Below, piece after piece: positions 61,597 through 64,000 of a DNA stretch of 64,000 bases. A program made the position numbers and the translations under genes. Location: NCBI GenBank assembly GCA_016342415.1, contig JAEIOD010000005.1, forward strand, positions 62,001-126,000, written 5' to 3'. This DNA is from Clostridiales bacterium. GTDB lineage: Bacteria > Bacillota > Clostridia > Peptostreptococcales > Acidaminobacteraceae. How positions within the stretch are numbered: position 1 is the first letter of the stretch; every line of letters begins with the position of its first letter. The notes beneath the pieces were generated by a model. That model saw only the letters and a list, made by a program, of their open reading frames with translations. It was not told where the DNA came from and did not search any database.

Positions 61597-64000
61597 ATGA
61601 CTTTAGATCAGTTGTTAGATAAGCATTTCAATGCTTATGATATTAAGCTTTTAAGTATAAAATTAATAAAAGAAACTCAGAAACTTATGATATTCATTAA
61701 AGCGGAGGATGTGATTGAATATAGGGAAGTGACCCAATTCGAGAGCAGTGTTAAACAAACGTTAGGTCTTGTTTCCGATGTAATGACAATACTTACTTAT
61801 GATGTATCTTTCATGAGTCCAGAATTATTTGCTAAAAAAATATGGCCAAATACATTAGAATATATTGGCAGAAAAAGTATGAACACTAAAATGATGTTAT
61901 CAAAAGCCATGATTGGATTTGATCAAAAAATTATCAAGTTTACTTTTCCCGATGAATTTACCTACACTAAGTTAATAAAAAATAATACAGATAAATTTCT
62001 AACAGACTACTATTCCAGAATGTTTGAAGAAAATGTGCAAGTGCAATTCTCGTTTGACCTTAATCATGTGGATGATATGCTCATAGAACATGAACGTATG
62101 AGAGAAGAAGAAACTGTTAAACGTGCCATGGAAATATCTAAAAACTATACACCGGGTGATGGCAACAAGAGTCGCCCAAGTAAAAGTGATAACAAAGAAT
62201 TCTCTGGTGGCGGCAATTCATTTGGTGGTAATAAAACATATGAAAAAGCTCCAAAAGAATTACCAGAGGATGTTGTCTATAGAAAGACCATAAAATCTCA
62301 TCCTATCCCAGTAAAAGAGGCAAACGAAGAAGAAAGTTTGGTTACATTGGCTGGTGATGTATTTATGATTGAAACTCGTGTGTTGAGAGGTGGAAAAGTT
62401 CTGATATCATTTGCGATTTCAGATGGTCTTGATTCTATGGGTGTAAAAATATTTGCAAAACCAAAAGACAGTGAACAGATTATGGAAAAGTTAAAAGATG
62501 GCAAGCGTTATATTGTTGAGGGTATTGTCAGAAATGATACTTTTGAAAAAGAGCTTGTTATATTTGCCAACGCAATTAATACTTTACCCGATAGACCAAA
62601 AAGACAGGATGATTCTGAAGAAAAACGTGTTGAACTTCATTGTCATACCAGTATGTCGGATATGGATGGTATTACAAATGTTAAGACATTGGTAAAAAGA
62701 GCCATCGAATGGGGACATAAAGCCATTGCAATTACAGATCACGGTATCGTACAAGCTTTCCCGGATGCCATGCATGCTTCAGGGGATAAAATAAAAATAT
62801 TATATGGTGTAGAAGGTTACATGGTCAACGACATCAAACCTATGTTGAAAAAAACCAATGAAATGGATTGGAATCAGGAATTCGTAGTCTTTGATTTAGA
62901 GACAACGGGTTTCTCTTCTAAACACGATATGATAACAGAGATAGGTGCGGCAAAAATTAGAAATGGAGTTGTTATTGATTCATTTTCTACTTTAGTAAAT
63001 CCGCAGAAAAAAATTCCCTTTGCAGTTATTGAAATAACAGGTATCACCAATGAAATGGTTGCTGATCAACCAACTATCGATGAAGTGCTGCCCAAGTTTT
63101 TAGACTTTATTGGAGATGCAGTTGTTGTAGCCCATAATGCACCATTTGATATGGGATTTATGAAAGAACAATCGATGAGATTACACTGTGATTTTGATCC
63201 TGTAGTTATGGATACTTTGGTCTTGTCACAATTGTTATTGACTGAAATCAAACGTTTTAATCTGAAAAGAATTTCGAAATACTTGAATGTGTCATTAGTA
63301 AATGCTCACAGAGCAGTTGATGATGCAAATGCAACAGCACAAGTATTTATTAAATTAGTAAATATGTTAAAGGACCTTGAAGTAGATAACATGGTCGACT
63401 TGAATCAATATTATAAAGATAATATGGATATAAGTCGTATCAGATCAAATCACATCATTGTATTTGCAAAAAATCTGACTGGATTGAAGACGATGTATCA
63501 GTTGATATCCAAGTCAAATATTGATTATTATGCTGGACGACCAATCATGCCTAAGAGTTTGTTGAGAGACAATAGGGAAAACCTTCTTTTAGGATCGGCG
63601 TGTGAAAGTGGAGAACTTTATAATGCAATGATCAACCATCGTTCACCTCATGAAATACTTGAAATTGCATCGTTTTATGATTACTTTGAAATTCAACCGG
63701 TTGGTAACAATGAGTTTTTAGTAGACAAGGGTATGGCGCGGAACTTTGACGAATTACGTGATATAAACAGAAAAATTGTAAATCTAGGGGAACAATTAAA
63801 TGTCCCTGTAGCAGCTGCTGGAGATGTACATTTTATGGATCCGGAAGATGAAGTTTATAGACGAATATTAATGGCTGGTAAAGGTTTTAAGGATTCAGAC
63901 AAGCAGCCACCGTTATATTTAAGAACAACTGAAGAGATGCTAAAGGAATTTGAATATCTCGGACCAGAAAAGGCAAGAGAAGTTGTAATTGATGTACCAA
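61597..64000 (+). CDS. polC: DNA polymerase III PolC-type alpha subunit, 5' part
   Basis: The replicative polymerase of low-GC Gram-positives; the reading frame stays open to the right edge, so about the first 801 residues are seen. It starts at ATG 61597 behind ATGGAG; the ATG at 61586 meets a stop at once. After an N-terminal domain comes an OB-fold (LVTLAGDVFMIETRVLRGGK, about 245-335), the PHP domain (VELHCHTSMSDMDG, IAITDHGIVQAFPD) and an inserted DnaQ-type proofreading exonuclease (VVFDLETTGFSS near 430, AHNAPFDMGFM, HRAVDDANATA). PHP sequence resumes afterwards. The catalytic palm lies outside the window. Confidence 0.97.
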   Translation, partial: MTLDQLLDKHFNAYDIKLLSIKLIKETQKLMIFIKAEDVIEYREVTQFESSVKQTLGLVSDVMTILTYDVSFMSPELFAKKIWPNTLEYIGRKSMNTKMMLSKAMIGFDQKIIKFTFPDEFTYTKLIKNNTDKFLTDYYSRMFEENVQVQFSFDLNHVDDMLIEHERMREEETVKRAMEISKNYTPGDGNKSRPSKSDNKEFSGGGNSFGGNKTYEKAPKELPEDVVYRKTIKSHPIPVKEANEEESLVTLAGDVFMIETRVLRGGKVLISFAISDGLDSMGVKIFAKPKDSEQIMEKLKDGKRYIVEGIVRNDTFEKELVIFANAINTLPDRPKRQDDSEEKRVELHCHTSMSDMDGITNVKTLVKRAIEWGHKAIAITDHGIVQAFPDAMHASGDKIKILYGVEGYMVNDIKPMLKKTNEMDWNQEFVVFDLETTGFSSKHDMITEIGAAKIRNGVVIDSFSTLVNPQKKIPFAVIEITGITNEMVADQPTIDEVLPKFLDFIGDAVVVAHNAPFDMGFMKEQSMRLHCDFDPVVMDTLVLSQLLLTEIKRFNLKRISKYLNVSLVNAHRAVDDANATAQVFIKLVNMLKDLEVDNMVDLNQYYKDNMDISRIRSNHIIVFAKNLTGLKTMYQLISKSNIDYYAGRPIMPKSLLRDNRENLLLGSACESGELYNAMINHRSPHEILEIASFYDYFEIQPVGNNEFLVDKGMARNFDELRDINRKIVNLGEQLNVPVAAAGDVHFMDPEDEVYRRILMAGKGFKDSDKQPPLYLRTTEEMLKEFEYLGPEKAREVVIDVP

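Noticed and set aside
62498..62775. Small frames on both strands inside polC
   Set aside because: They overlap the conserved OB/PHP coding sequence of polC and show no family features.

Overview
The window is a 64 kb chromosomal stretch from an AT-rich, Gram-positive-type anaerobe, most likely a motile member of the Clostridia. The evidence is codY next to a very large fla/che operon, a PolC-type DNA polymerase, CheC/CheD/FliY chemotaxis genes, strong AGGAGG ribosome binding sites, TTG and GTG starts, and the order rimM-trmD-rplS-rbgA-rnhB-(ylqG-ylqH)-dprA-topA-codY-flgB...sigD-rpsB-tsf-pyrH-frr-uppS-cdsA-dxr-rseP-ispG-polC. This is the Bacillus/Clostridium backbone order. A Fusibacter/Acidaminobacter-like relative would fit, but the species cannot be named from sequence alone.

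Positions 1-11.5 kb are the accessory part. They hold the 3' part of a glutamate-cysteine-ligase-like gene followed by a glutathionylspermidine-synthase-like ATP-grasp ligase. On the minus strand are a CheY-like receiver and a CheX-like phosphatase with MshEN-like N-terminal repeats. Then come a cytosolic reductive-dehalogenase-like Fe-S protein with a translationally coupled NuoF-like/GltD-like flavoprotein, a MATE exporter, a TPR protein with a degenerate histidine-kinase end, and a membrane HD-GYP phosphodiesterase with a dead GGDEF domain.

Positions 11.5-21.1 kb are housekeeping: ribosome maturation and tRNA methylation (rimM, trmD, rplS, rbgA), rnhB, an orphan FliK-like/FlhB-like pair (ylqG, ylqH), dprA, topA and codY. 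A CodY-box-like dyad lies upstream of topA-codY.

Positions 21.3-53.5 kb are one flagellar and chemotaxis operon of about 38 genes with no clear internal terminator. It runs from rod and basal body, export ATPase and hook through stator, switch and export gate to FlhF/FlhG, a PilZ protein, chemosensory proteins and SigD, and ends with three accessory genes. Candidate SigA-type and SigD-type promoters precede flgB. Two intraoperonic hairpins flank flgE.

Positions 53.5-64 kb are translation, RNA and envelope genes: rpsB-tsf, pyrH-frr, uppS-cdsA, dxr-rseP-ispG, and the 5' part of polC, which runs off the right edge. No rRNA, tRNA, CRISPR array, IS element or phage gene was recognised. No gap reaches 300 bp; the longest (about 170-195 bp, at 3352-3544, 18080-18276, 21142-21330 and 32672-32843) hold the promoters and dyads listed.

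Cyclic-di-GMP recurs: an HD-GYP enzyme, a PilZ protein beside the stator and switch genes, and MshEN-like repeats fused to a CheX-type phosphatase. Three candidate CheY-P phosphatases (CheX-like, CheC, FliY) are present.
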